From the NCBI GenBank assembly GCA_964410945.1, contig CAYPJE010000002.1:80055-144054 (forward strand): 64,000 nucleotides of DNA. Direction: 5' to 3'. The translations under genes were made by a program, and so were the position numbers. The notes beneath the pieces were generated by a model. The model was not told the DNA's origin. It saw only the letters and a list, made by a program, of their open reading frames with translations, and made no database searches. The number at the start of each line of letters is the position of its first letter. Position 1 is the first letter of the stretch. Positions 1 to 8,045 of the stretch are shown here, piece by piece. This DNA comes from CAYPJE01 sp964410945 (lineage in GTDB: Bacteria > Fidelibacterota > Marinisomatia > Marinisomatales > TCS56).

Positions 1-39
1 GTGACCGGCAATCTCAATTTCGGGATCGGTTATGGCTAA
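1..39 (+). CDS. 3' end of an upstream gene (partial)
   Basis: Frame 1 is open from the window edge and stops at a TAA in positions 37-39, reading ...NLNFGIGYG. The stop overlaps the radA start (ATGGCTAA, 8 bases), as expected of translationally coupled genes. Only about twelve codons are visible, so the product cannot be named and the frame could be chance. Confidence 0.3.
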   Translation: MTGNLNFGIGYG

Positions 40-1387
40 AGCAACATCCAAGACAGCCTATCTATGCGCTAATTGCGGTGCGGATTTTCCTAAGTGGAAC
101 GGCCAGTGTCCGACCTGCCATGAATGGGGTACCCTCAACGAATTCAAGGTCAGTACCAAGGGCGGAAAACGTTCAACGCTTGATAATAGACAGTCATTTG
201 CTTTGGGTGAAATCCTGAAAAAACCATCCGGTGGCCGGACTTCAACAACCATTGGGGAAGTAGACCGGGTACTGGGGGGCGGTATACTTCCGGGAGCGTT
301 GATTTTACTGGGAGGCAGCCCGGGGATTGGAAAATCTACCCTGGCATTGCAAATAGCCGCCCGGTCCGGTAAGCCGGTAATATATGTTTCAGCGGAAGAA
401 TCTGAGGAGCAGATCGCCTTGCGGGCTGAACGGCTTTCAGTTACCGCTGATGATTTACGTCTGTCCGGCGAAAATCGGGTTGAGGCAATCCTGGAAGAGA
501 TCAGCCGGCAGAAAGCCGAACTGGTGGTGGTAGACTCCATTCAAACCGTATACAGCGACGCCCTGGATTCACTTCCTGGATCGGTCAGCCAGATACGGGA
601 ATGCGGCCAGCAGCTTCTGCAGGCCTGCAAACAGCAGGGCGTTACTATTATTATTATCGGACATGTGACCAAAGAAGGAATTATTGCCGGCCCCAAAATG
701 CTGGAGCATATGGTTGATACTGTTCTATATCTGGACGGCGATGACCGTTATGATCAGCGGATTTTGCGTTCGGTCAAGAACCGGTTCGGTACGACCAATG
801 AAGTGGGTATTTTCAGGATGGAAGCCAGTGGAATGGAGCCGGTGGAGAATCCATCGGAGCTGTTTTTAGCCGAACGGACCAGTGGGGTGTCCGGTGCAGC
901 CATCTATCCCGCCCTGGAAGGCAGCCGGCCGATTTTGCTGGAGATTCAGGCCCTGGTTTCAGCCGCCAACTTTGGGACGCCACAGCGCAATGTCAATGGT
1001 TTCGATTTGCGCCGGTTGGCTATGCTTCTGGCCGTATTGGAAAAACGGCAGGGATTGGTACTGGGAACCAGGGATGTTTTTGTTAATCTGGTAGGTGGAT
1101 TGAAGGTGAATGATCCGGCAGCCGATCTGGCGGTCATCGGAGCTGTGGCTTCCGGTACACTGGACCGCGTGATTCCCGCCGATACGGTGTTGGTTGGTGA
1201 GGTTGGTCTGGCCGGTGAAGTACGGTCGGTGGCGCAGCTGGAGAAACGGGTAGCGGAGGCTCAGGCTTTGGGATTCAAACAAATTGTTGCACCTCAAGGT
1301 AGTATCCAGCGGATTAAAATGAATAAGCCTGGAATTCGGCTGATTGGGATCAAGACGGTTAAGGAAGCACTGGAGATTCTGTTTTAA
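32..1387 (+). CDS. radA: DNA repair protein RadA (Sms)
   Basis: RadA is a hexameric RecA-like ATPase that drives branch migration of recombination intermediates in the cytoplasm. The protein starts with a four-cysteine zinc finger (C12, C15, C26, C29). A Walker A motif GGSPGIGKST lies at residues 94-103, a Walker B hydrophobic strand ending in D168, and the RadA signature KNRFG at 249-253. The last ~150 residues (from NGFDLRRL through TVLVGEVGLAGEVR) are the Lon-protease-like domain. At 451 residues it is the usual length for the family. The ATG overlaps the stop of an upstream frame, consistent with coupling. Confidence 0.97.
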   Translation: MAKATSKTAYLCANCGADFPKWNGQCPTCHEWGTLNEFKVSTKGGKRSTLDNRQSFALGEILKKPSGGRTSTTIGEVDRVLGGGILPGALILLGGSPGIGKSTLALQIAARSGKPVIYVSAEESEEQIALRAERLSVTADDLRLSGENRVEAILEEISRQKAELVVVDSIQTVYSDALDSLPGSVSQIRECGQQLLQACKQQGVTIIIIGHVTKEGIIAGPKMLEHMVDTVLYLDGDDRYDQRILRSVKNRFGTTNEVGIFRMEASGMEPVENPSELFLAERTSGVSGAAIYPALEGSRPILLEIQALVSAANFGTPQRNVNGFDLRRLAMLLAVLEKRQGLVLGTRDVFVNLVGGLKVNDPAADLAVIGAVASGTLDRVIPADTVLVGEVGLAGEVRSVAQLEKRVAEAQALGFKQIVAPQGSIQRIKMNKPGIRLIGIKTVKEALEILF

Positions 1388-1400
1388 CTAATAAACCTTC

Positions 1401-1438
1401 CAACCTTCCAGGTTACTTCTTAAAAACCGGGAAGGTTG
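1401..1438. repeat. REP-like hairpin downstream of radA
   Basis: Imperfect inverted repeat: the 14-base left arm at 1401-1414 pairs with 1425-1438 with one mismatch, around a 10-base loop. It sits between radA and the first RAYT gene. A degraded relative occurs after that transposase (about 2052-2093), with the same loop feature (acttctt...aaaa). No U-tract follows, so a REP-type element is more likely than a simple terminator. Confidence 0.6.
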
Positions 1439-1464
1439 CTTTAATGTAGAGGAAAATTATAAGC

Positions 1465-1500
1465 AATCCTCAAGGACTGGAAGATGTGACCTTGAGGGTT
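1465..1500. repeat. REP-like hairpin immediately 5' of RAYT gene 1
   Basis: The arms 1465-1475 and 1490-1500 are complementary over 11 bases with one G:U-type pair, and the loop contains ggaagatg. The same layout (loop with gaagatg, right arm gaccttga) recurs at 2163-2200 in front of the second transposase. The hairpin therefore travels with the transposase gene and is probably its recognised REP sequence. Confidence 0.6.
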
Positions 1501-1516
1501 TAAGAGGGGAAGTATT

Positions 1517-2041
1517 ATGAGTGAAAAATATACTATGGGTGGTTGTTACTATCTTTATAACCGGGGTACCAATCGTTTGGAAGTATTCAAGGATGATTGT
1601 GACTACCGATTTTTTCTAAGGAAATTAAATCAATATCAAAGCAAATATCAGATCAGTATTCTGGCATATTGTCTAATGCCAAACCATTTTCATTTACTGG
1701 TTCAGCAGAAAACAGGAGATTTTACGATAGGCCAAATGATTGGTTGTTTGACAAATGCGTTCACGAAAACATTCAATACAAAATATGAACGAACCGGCGT
1801 TTTATTCGAGGGTCCGACAAAATCCAAGTTCGTGACAGATGAAGATCATTTTCTCTGGTTGTTTAAATACTTATCCCTTAATCCGGTAAAAAGTGGGTTG
1901 GTTAAGCAGCCGGAGGATTGGGATTATTCATCACTGCGGGAGTATCTTGGATTGCGAAAAAATGAATTATTGGATATGAACGATTTCAGGGAATTGTTAG
2001 GTTCGGTGGATGATATTCTGGACTTTTTATCCGTCGATTAG
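1517..2041 (+). CDS. REP-associated tyrosine transposase (RAYT, Y1/HUH), copy 1
   Basis: IS200-like HUH nuclease fold: N-terminal YNRG motif, then ILAYCLMPNHFHLLV with the metal-binding HFH (HUH) motif near residue 60. A C-terminal region runs through KYLSLNPVKSGLV and DWDYSSLREY, typical of RAYT proteins, which nick REP hairpins as single strands. At 174 residues it is normal length. The helix that usually carries the catalytic tyrosine reads NAFTKTFN, with Phe where copy 2 has Tyr (NSYTK). It may therefore be catalytically impaired, although I cannot align it to solved structures here. Clearly paralogous to the next gene. Confidence 0.85.
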   Translation: MSEKYTMGGCYYLYNRGTNRLEVFKDDCDYRFFLRKLNQYQSKYQISILAYCLMPNHFHLLVQQKTGDFTIGQMIGCLTNAFTKTFNTKYERTGVLFEGPTKSKFVTDEDHFLWLFKYLSLNPVKSGLVKQPEDWDYSSLREYLGLRKNELLDMNDFRELLGSVDDILDFLSVD

Positions 2042-2051
2042 AATTTGCTTA

Positions 2052-2094
2052 GACTTTCCAGATTACTTCTTTTCTTAAAAACCCGGAAGGTTGC
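2052..2094. repeat. Degenerate REP-like hairpin after RAYT copy 1
   Basis: A weaker version of the 1401-1438 hairpin: the arm actttcc (about 2053-2059) faces cggaaggtt (about 2083-2091), with the acttctt...aaaa loop kept. It marks the boundary between the two RAYT units, and its partial conservation with the upstream copy suggests duplication followed by decay. Confidence 0.4.
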
Positions 2095-2162
2095 TCAGAA
2101 GAGAAATAATTTGAATTCACATTTAGACAGGACCACAAAATTTTAAACAGATTAGAATGATT

Positions 2163-2200
2163 GCAACCTTAAAGGTATTGAAGATGCGACCTTGAAGGTT
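2163..2200. repeat. REP-like hairpin immediately 5' of RAYT gene 2
   Basis: The arm caaccttaaaggt (2164-2176) pairs with 2189-2200 with a single mismatch. Loop and flank match the hairpin at 1465-1500. It ends 8 bases before the ATG of copy 2, so it overlaps the translation initiation region and could couple REP binding to expression. Confidence 0.6.
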
Positions 2201-2207
2201 CAACAAT

Positions 2208-2744
2208 ATGGCAAGGAATTATCGTAAAAACACCTATCACCACCTGTTCAATCGTGGTGCGGATGGGAGGAAGATTTTCTCCTGCGACCAGGATTACCAT
2301 GATTTTATCTGGCGGCTGGTCAAGTACAAGGAGAAATATTCAGTCTCGATTCTGGCCTATTGCCTGATGCCGGATCATTATCATTTATTCGTGCGTCAGA
2401 ATACCGATGATCTGCTGATTGGCAAAATGATCGGAGGACTCATGAATTCATATACCAAGTCGATCCATAGCAAATATGGCCATTCCCGGCCGGTTTTCGA
2501 CGGAACCGCTCAATCGAACCTAATTGCCGATGATACCCAGTTCCTGTGGCTGGTTAAATATATCACTTTAACGCCGGTCCGCGAGAAACTTGTCTCCCGG
2601 CCGGAAGACTGGGGTTATTCTTCGATCCATGAGTATCTGGGTTATCGAAAAATCCAGTTGACTGATATTGATGAAACGATGGCACGCCTTAAGTCAATCA
2701 ATGGAATCCGTGAATTTCTGGAGTTGGATAAACAAACCGTATAA
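2208..2744 (+). CDS. REP-associated tyrosine transposase (RAYT, Y1/HUH), copy 2
   Basis: Paralogue of the preceding gene (same order of FNRGA, ILAYCLMPDHYHLFV, KYITLTPVREKLV, DWGYSSIHEYLGYRK). The HUH motif here is HYH. A tyrosine is present in the candidate catalytic helix (NSYTKS), unlike in copy 1. The usual RAYT 'GRFK' segment is changed to DGTAQS. At 178 residues it is full length. RAYTs are usually single-copy domesticated enzymes, so two tandem diverged copies, each with its own hairpin, are notable. Confidence 0.85.
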   Translation: MARNYRKNTYHHLFNRGADGRKIFSCDQDYHDFIWRLVKYKEKYSVSILAYCLMPDHYHLFVRQNTDDLLIGKMIGGLMNSYTKSIHSKYGHSRPVFDGTAQSNLIADDTQFLWLVKYITLTPVREKLVSRPEDWGYSSIHEYLGYRKIQLTDIDETMARLKSINGIREFLELDKQTV

Positions 2745-2794
2745 ATGATTTGGGAGGTTGTCCCCCAGCCCCGAATTGCCTTATATTTTAATCC

Positions 2795-3754
2795 ATGGGA
2801 GCAGTTGATTCAATAGTTAAGCCTGGTATAGTAATCAAAATTTCTGATTTGCATAAATCATTTGGACCCGTCCAGGCCGTAAATGGTATCAGTTTTGATA
2901 TCCGGCAAGGAGAAGTATTTGGATTTCTGGGCCCCAATGGTGCCGGGAAGACGACGACTATCCGGATGTTGTGTGGGTTACTGCCCTGCGATTCAGGATC
3001 GATTGTATTTAATGATCCCCTGATCCGGCGGGCGGGTGTTAAATATCAGCTTGGTATATGTCCACAGGATAATATTTTCTGGCCCAAGCTCACCTGCCGT
3101 GAGCAACTGGTATTCATTGCCGAAATGTACAATATAAGCCGTGCTTCGGCTAAGGCTCGTGCCAACCAACTACTGGAAACGCTTGGTTTATCCAATAAAG
3201 CCGGGACACTGGCAGCGAAACTTTCCGGTGGAATGAAACGGCGGTTGAATATTTGTCTGGCCCTGGTTCACGACCCCCAGATTCTGGTTCTGGACGAACC
3301 GGAAGCCGGCCTCGATCCCCAGAGCCGGTTGCTGGTCCGTGGTTTTATCAAACAACTGGCCCGCGACAAGACCGTGATTATAACAACCCATAATATGGAT
3401 GAGGCCGATCGCCTGGCGGACCGGGTGGCCATCATAGACTACGGCAAATTATTAAAACTTGATTCGCCGGAGAATCTTAAACGGTCTATCGGTGAAGGTG
3501 ATCTGCTGGAGATTGAGCTGTCCGGTGATCTGGAAAACGGTGAACATGTTGTTGATGCGGTAGAACCAATCTGTGAATCAGTTGAATTACATAAAGATAT
3601 ATTAAGACTGAAGGCCACTAACCTGGTGACACTTTTACCTGAAGTAACAGCGAAACTCGCTACGATTGGAGTCACAGTAAAAGGGATATCCCTGCGGGAA
3701 AATACACTGGAAGATGTATTTATACATTTGACCGGCAGGAAGCTCAGGGCATGA
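2795..3754 (+). CDS. ABC transporter ATP-binding protein (ABC-2 type exporter)
   Basis: Nucleotide-binding subunit of an exporter of the DrrA/CcmA/NatA type. Walker A GPNGAGKTT is at residues 46-54, followed by a Q-loop (ICPQDN), the ABC signature LSGGMKRR, and Walker B LVLDEPEAGLDP with a downstream H-loop (TTHNMDEAD). The ~100-residue C-terminal extension (GDLLEIELSG...LEDVFIHLTGRKL) is typical of this class. It overlaps the permease gene by four bases (ATGA at 3751), so the two are coupled. The substrate is unknown. Confidence 0.93.
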   Translation: MGAVDSIVKPGIVIKISDLHKSFGPVQAVNGISFDIRQGEVFGFLGPNGAGKTTTIRMLCGLLPCDSGSIVFNDPLIRRAGVKYQLGICPQDNIFWPKLTCREQLVFIAEMYNISRASAKARANQLLETLGLSNKAGTLAAKLSGGMKRRLNICLALVHDPQILVLDEPEAGLDPQSRLLVRGFIKQLARDKTVIITTHNMDEADRLADRVAIIDYGKLLKLDSPENLKRSIGEGDLLEIELSGDLENGEHVVDAVEPICESVELHKDILRLKATNLVTLLPEVTAKLATIGVTVKGISLRENTLEDVFIHLTGRKLRA

Positions 3755-4917
3755 AGTTCCTCTCGGTAATTAAAAAGAGTTTCCGTGAGCAATTACGCAG
3801 CTACTGGATATTGTTACTAACGGTAACAATGGCGCCCTTCTTTGTGTTTGTCTATTACCTGATAAACGAAGCCTGGCAGCCCAGCTATGATCTGGTATTT
3901 GTGAATTATGACTCCGGGATCGAACAGTCCGGTGAAATCCGGAATCACGGTGCAGGATTGATTGAGGTTGCCCGACGGTTTGAAAGCGATTCACTGTCGA
4001 TACCAATTTCAGTGCTTCAGGCAGATGATCGGGAATCAGCCCTGGAGCAATTACGAAACAAGAAAACCAATGCACTGGTGGTGATACCGGAGAATTTCTC
4101 CCGTGCATTGGAAATGATATCAGCCGCCAGGCCGGAACCGCAATCGCAGCTGGAAATCGTGGGTGATCTGACAGATATTAATTATATGGTGACGGCCATC
4201 TGGGCCGGCGAGGCCTTCAACCAGTATCTGGCGCAGATATGGCCGTTCGCTATGCCGGTCGATGTTGTCGAGACCAGCCTGGGGGTATCCGGCGAGATCA
4301 GTGAATTTGACCTGTGGGTTCCGGGTCTGCTGATCCTTGCGATAATCATGCTGATGTTTACCGCCACAATAGCCATTGTAACCGAAGTGGAAAATGGCAC
4401 AATCATTCGCCTGAAATTATCACAGGTGGGTGTTCTGAATTACCTCGGTGGTATCACAGTGGTTCAGGTTACCGTGGGCCTGATAGCAATTTTACTGACC
4501 CTGGGAACGGCCCTGCTGATGGGCTTCAGTTATTCCGGATCAATCGGCCTACTGTTACTGATCGCCGTGCTGACCAGCATATCGATGATTGCATTTAGTC
4601 TGATCCTGGCAGCAGCAACCAAATCGGCCAATGAAGTTTTGATCGTGGGTAATTTCCCCATGTTTCTGTTCATGTTCTTCACCGGTGCTGCCTTTCCGCT
4701 GGAAGGGAAACCATTATTTACTATTGCGGGGTACACCATTACCGCCCAGGGGGTAATGTCGCCAGCCCATGCCGTATCGGCTGCCAAAAAGGTGTTGATA
4801 TTAGGTGCTGGCACGGGTGATATATTGCCGGAAATCATTGCACTGTTATTAATAACCCTTATTTACTGGATAATAGGTGCCTGGGCCTTTAACCGCCGGC
4901 ACATGCGAGTAACCTGA
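3751..4917 (+). CDS. ABC-2 type transporter permease
   Basis: Membrane partner of the preceding ATPase. One N-terminal transmembrane helix (about residues 16-38) is followed by a large extracytoplasmic domain (about 45-180), then five closely spaced hydrophobic helices in the C-terminal half (from LWVPGLLILAIIMLMF onward). This is the YhgE/DrrB-like ABC-2 layout. The PLEG motif in the penultimate segment is typical of ABC-2 permeases. Substrate not predictable. Confidence 0.9.
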   Translation: MKFLSVIKKSFREQLRSYWILLLTVTMAPFFVFVYYLINEAWQPSYDLVFVNYDSGIEQSGEIRNHGAGLIEVARRFESDSLSIPISVLQADDRESALEQLRNKKTNALVVIPENFSRALEMISAARPEPQSQLEIVGDLTDINYMVTAIWAGEAFNQYLAQIWPFAMPVDVVETSLGVSGEISEFDLWVPGLLILAIIMLMFTATIAIVTEVENGTIIRLKLSQVGVLNYLGGITVVQVTVGLIAILLTLGTALLMGFSYSGSIGLLLLIAVLTSISMIAFSLILAAATKSANEVLIVGNFPMFLFMFFTGAAFPLEGKPLFTIAGYTITAQGVMSPAHAVSAAKKVLILGAGTGDILPEIIALLLITLIYWIIGAWAFNRRHMRVT

Positions 4918-4960
4918 GTTCATGGTACCGGATTCCCCGGTGATAGCCTAAATAAATCTT

Positions 4961-6094
4961 ATGAAATACACAATTACAGTCTCAGATTCAGATACTTCTG
5001 CACGTACTGGCCTGCTGCAAACCAGTCACGGGGAAATTCAAACACCGATCTTTATGCCGGTTGGAACGGTAGGAGCGGTAAAAGCCATGAGTCCTGCCGA
5101 ACTGACCACGGCCGGAGCCCAGATTATTCTGGGGAATACCTATCATCTGTATTTACGTCCGGGTACCGAAATCATCAAGACGGCCGGGGGATTGCATAAG
5201 TTCAATTCCTGGGAAAAACCGATTCTCACCGACAGTGGCGGGTTTCAGGTCTTTTCACTGGCCAAAATGAATAAAATCAGCGATCAGGGTGTGGAATTCC
5301 AGTCCCACCTGGATGGCAGTAAACATTTTTTCAATCCGGCTGTTTCCATGGATATCCAGCGCCACCTCGGTAGCGACATAATCATGGCTTTTGATCAGTG
5401 TCCTCCCAGTGATGGCGGTATCGAAATGGCGGAGGCGGCCGTTGAGCGTACTTCACGCTGGATAACGGAATGCCGGGATTATCTGGAGCAGAACCCACCA
5501 TTCTATGGTCATGAGCAGACACTGTTTCCGATTGTACAGGGCTCAGTTTACGAAGAGCTGCGCCGCCGCAGCGCCGAAGAAGTCATTCCTTATGCTACCT
5601 GCGGAACTGCCATTGGCGGATTGGCGGTGGGTGAAGAAAAAGGCGCCATGTTTGATATGATCGAACTGTTGGATGGTATTTTACCCAAGGATCAGCCGCG
5701 TTACCTGATGGGGGTTGGCCGGCCCACCGATCTGGTGCGTGCCGTCCGTCTGGGGGTCGATATGTTTGATTGTGTGATGCCTACCCGCAATGCCCGGAAT
5801 GGTCAATTGTTTACCAGCCATGGGATAATCAATATCAAGAATGCCAAGTATAAGACCGATTTCAGTACCCTTGACGAGACCTGTGATTGCTACCTGTGCC
5901 GGAATTTCAGCCGGGCTTATCTCTGCCACTTGATCAGGGTCAATGAGATCCTCGGCCTGCGCCTGGCCTCGCTGCATAATGTGACCTATTACCTGAATCT
6001 GATGGACACTATGCGAAAAGAAATAGCGGTTGGCAGTTTCACCGACTGGGCTGCAGATTATTTATCTATAATGAATGAATATTCAGGAATGTGA
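4961..6094 (+). CDS. tgt: tRNA-guanine transglycosylase (queuine tRNA-ribosyltransferase)
   Basis: Exchanges the guanine at position 34 of GUN-anticodon tRNAs (Asp, Asn, His, Tyr) for the queuosine precursor preQ1. Family blocks are intact: TDSGGFQVFSL (catalytic aspartate), the nucleophile segment DCVMPTRNARNG, and the zinc site CDCYLC...SLHN near residues 305-335. At 377 residues it matches bacterial Tgt. No other queuosine genes are adjacent. There is no strong Shine-Dalgarno before the ATG. Confidence 0.97.
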   Translation: MKYTITVSDSDTSARTGLLQTSHGEIQTPIFMPVGTVGAVKAMSPAELTTAGAQIILGNTYHLYLRPGTEIIKTAGGLHKFNSWEKPILTDSGGFQVFSLAKMNKISDQGVEFQSHLDGSKHFFNPAVSMDIQRHLGSDIIMAFDQCPPSDGGIEMAEAAVERTSRWITECRDYLEQNPPFYGHEQTLFPIVQGSVYEELRRRSAEEVIPYATCGTAIGGLAVGEEKGAMFDMIELLDGILPKDQPRYLMGVGRPTDLVRAVRLGVDMFDCVMPTRNARNGQLFTSHGIINIKNAKYKTDFSTLDETCDCYLCRNFSRAYLCHLIRVNEILGLRLASLHNVTYYLNLMDTMRKEIAVGSFTDWAADYLSIMNEYSGM

Positions 6095-6211
6095 TACAAT
6101 TGATTTAAGAACAGGGAACACCAAATAGTGATTTTAGAAGAAGATCAGGTAATGGAAATTGTTGTGAGCACTTGGCAAATCACAAATTATTAATCCTTGT
6201 TGGATATTGAT

Positions 6212-6667
6212 ATGACCCAAACAACCATCCGTGTAATCGATGCTTATGTTTTTCGGCAGACAGAAAACAGCATACGTTTCTTACTGTTGAAGCGGAATGC
6301 TAACAAAATCTACGAGCATCTATGGCAGGGGGTGGCCGGGAAAATCGAAACAGGCGAAGAAGCCTGGCAAACCGCCATTCGCGAATTGAAAGAAGAAACC
6401 GGGTTATCACCGAAGCGGATGTTCGTGGCTGACCATGTGAGCAGTTTTTATGAAGTCCATGGTGATCGGATCAACCAGGTGCCGGTCTTCGGGATTGAAG
6501 TGGATTCGGAAAAAGTTATCCTGTCTGATGAACATTCCGATTATCGCTGGGTAGACCTGGATGAAGCTATGGATTTATTGGTCTGGCGTGGACAGCGTAC
6601 CGGAATAAAGGTGGTGTACGAAATGTTGACCAGCGGCGATGAAAGAATGCGGTGGTCAGAGATTTAG
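6212..6667 (+). CDS. Nudix hydrolase (NudB/MutT-like)
   Basis: Contains a complete Nudix box GX5EX7REUXEEXGU, G43 to L65 counted from this start (E49, R57, E58, E61, E62). This binds Mg2+ for cleavage of nucleoside-diphosphate-linked substrates. Size and layout resemble dihydroneopterin-triphosphate pyrophosphatase NudB, but the substrate is not determined by sequence. The frame is open from a TTG at 6197; I prefer the ATG at 6212, which has a GGA four to seven bases upstream. Free-standing gene between tgt and bcp. Confidence 0.85.
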   Translation: MTQTTIRVIDAYVFRQTENSIRFLLLKRNANKIYEHLWQGVAGKIETGEEAWQTAIRELKEETGLSPKRMFVADHVSSFYEVHGDRINQVPVFGIEVDSEKVILSDEHSDYRWVDLDEAMDLLVWRGQRTGIKVVYEMLTSGDERMRWSEI

Positions 6668-6757
6668 CCGGTTGGAGCGATAGCTTGGTCTATTTTTTTT
6701 GGGAACTTGTATCCTTTTGACTTTTAAAAACATCTAACAATAAAAACAGGAGTTATT

Positions 6758-7210
6758 ATGTTAGAAGTAGGATCCAAGGCCCCGGAATTTTCCCTGCCGG
6801 ATCAGGATGGCAATTCAGTTTCTCTGAGCGCTTTCAAAGGGAAAAAAGTGTTGCTGTGGTTTTTCCCCAAAGCCATGACTCCCGGTTGTACCACCGAAGG
6901 CTGCACCCTGCGGGATGAATATGCCGAATTCACAGCAAAAAATGTGGCTGTTTTAGGTATGAGCGCCGATGCCCCGGCCCGCCAGAAGAAATTTGCCGAT
7001 AAATATGAATTCCAGTATCCACTGCTGGGTGACGAAGATAAAGATGTGTTGCGGGCCTATCACGCCTGGGGGCTGAAAAAAATGTATGGCCGGGAATTCG
7101 AGGGAATTATCCGGATTTCATATCTGATTGATGAGAACGGTATGATTGAAAAGGCTTATCCAAAGGTTAAAACCAAAACCCACGCCCAGGACGTTCTGGC
7201 CGATCTTTAA
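6758..7210 (+). CDS. bcp: Thioredoxin-dependent peroxiredoxin, Bcp/PrxQ type
   Basis: Reduces hydrogen peroxide and alkyl hydroperoxides in the cytoplasm using thioredoxin. The motif TPGCTTEGC carries the peroxidatic Cys44 and the resolving Cys49 five residues later, the PrxQ spacing. The 150-residue length fits the family. An aggag Shine-Dalgarno lies 7 bases before the ATG. A strong rho-independent terminator follows at 7223-7248. Confidence 0.95.
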   Translation: MLEVGSKAPEFSLPDQDGNSVSLSAFKGKKVLLWFFPKAMTPGCTTEGCTLRDEYAEFTAKNVAVLGMSADAPARQKKFADKYEFQYPLLGDEDKDVLRAYHAWGLKKMYGREFEGIIRISYLIDENGMIEKAYPKVKTKTHAQDVLADL

Positions 7211-7222
7211 ATAGAATCCACC

Positions 7223-7248
7223 GGGGTGATAGCCATCACCCCCTTTTT
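7223..7248 (+). terminator. Rho-independent terminator of bcp
   Basis: Perfect 8-bp stem ggggtgat/atcacccc (7223-7230 and 7235-7242) with an agcc loop, followed by C and five T. It lies 12 bases after the bcp stop. Confidence 0.9.
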
Positions 7249-7312
7249 ATTTCTTAATCCCTCTGGCAACTATTTCATTCTACCCCGTGTCATAATGGCA
7301 AGAGGTAGAATT

Positions 7313-7447
7313 ATGAAACAAGTAATAAAACAGACCATAAATTTTCTAATCGTACTGGCAACCTTATCAATGGTAGTCGGATATCCCGTATTGCATCTGA
7401 AATATGAGCTGGCGGAGACTGTTCTACAGGTACTTACCCAATTATAA
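7313..7447 (+). CDS. Small single-span membrane protein
   Basis: 44 residues: a short basic N-terminus (MKQVIKQT) and one hydrophobic helix (INFLIVLATLSMVVGYPVL), followed by a short tail. The ATG at 7313 has an agaggt ribosome site. The longer reading from a GTG at 7226 would begin inside the bcp terminator hairpin, so I reject it. It ends 8 bases before the repeat-protein gene, so the two form a likely pair. No family recognised. Confidence 0.55.
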   Translation: MKQVIKQTINFLIVLATLSMVVGYPVLHLKYELAETVLQVLTQL

Positions 7448-7455
7448 TCACAGGA

Positions 7456-7971
7456 ATGAAAATGAACGCAGTCTATCAGTCTATTGTCGATGAAGTCAGG
7501 AACAATAAGGGGCGAATTGTCCTGGAGCTCCAGGCTACCAAGGTTGAGAGGGAAACTAAATCAGCTTTCCCGGGAGCTGGTTTTGGATATGGTTGGACCC
7601 AATCAATGGCAGGGAATGGACACACCAATTTCAGTGTAAACCTGCTGACTACTTCCGTGGGCCGTTTCACCAAACGGAACCTGCTCGGACAGGGATTTGG
7701 TTTTGCCTGGTCCCGTGCGATGCATGGTGATCTGAATGGGTTGGAATTTGATCTGACGGCTACCAAGGTTATAAAAAAAAGGAAAACCAATATCCTTGGG
7801 ATGGGTTACGGTTTTGCCTGGGCCGAGCAGATGACCGGTGAATTGGGCTCTGACCTGAAATTGCGTTTCACCACCACTGAGGTTGGTAAAGACCAGAACA
7901 CTAATTTTTTGGGATTGGGTTATGGTTTCGGTTGGACCCAAAAAGCGGAACTGGTAATTACGGCCACCTAG
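7456..7971 (+). CDS. Unrecognised four-repeat protein (GxGaGaxW repeats)
   Basis: 171 residues with no signal peptide. After a ~25-residue lead it consists of four repeats of 37-38 residues. Each ends in a glycine/aromatic motif: GAGFGYGW at 40-47, GQGFGFAW at 78-85, GMGYGFAW at 115-122 and GLGYGFGW at 153-160. Each is preceded by alternating hydrophobic strand-like stretches (for example VNLLTTSV, FDLTATKV, LRFTTTEV). The regular spacing suggests a closed beta structure such as a small propeller or lectin-like barrel. I do not recognise the family. The short membrane protein upstream may be its partner. Confidence 0.75.
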   Translation: MKMNAVYQSIVDEVRNNKGRIVLELQATKVERETKSAFPGAGFGYGWTQSMAGNGHTNFSVNLLTTSVGRFTKRNLLGQGFGFAWSRAMHGDLNGLEFDLTATKVIKKRKTNILGMGYGFAWAEQMTGELGSDLKLRFTTTEVGKDQNTNFLGLGYGFGWTQKAELVITAT

Positions 7972-7994
7972 ATTTTCTCATTGTAGTTAGTTCA

Positions 7995-8031
7995 GAAAAA
8001 AGGCCATCGGCAGTCAGCTGATGGCCTTTTT
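7995..8031. terminator. Bidirectional rho-independent terminator
   Basis: Stem of about 12 bp, aaaaaggccatc (7997-8008) with gatggccttttt (8020-8031). An A-run leads on the left and a T-run trails on the right, so it can terminate both the rightward repeat-protein gene and the leftward transketolase gene that converge here. Confidence 0.88.
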
Positions 8032-8045
8032 GTATAGGTAGAGGT

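Noticed and set aside
7226..7312. Longer N-terminus (GTG start) for the small membrane protein
   Set aside because: The GTG lies in the stem of the bcp terminator; the ATG at 7313 has a ribosome site.
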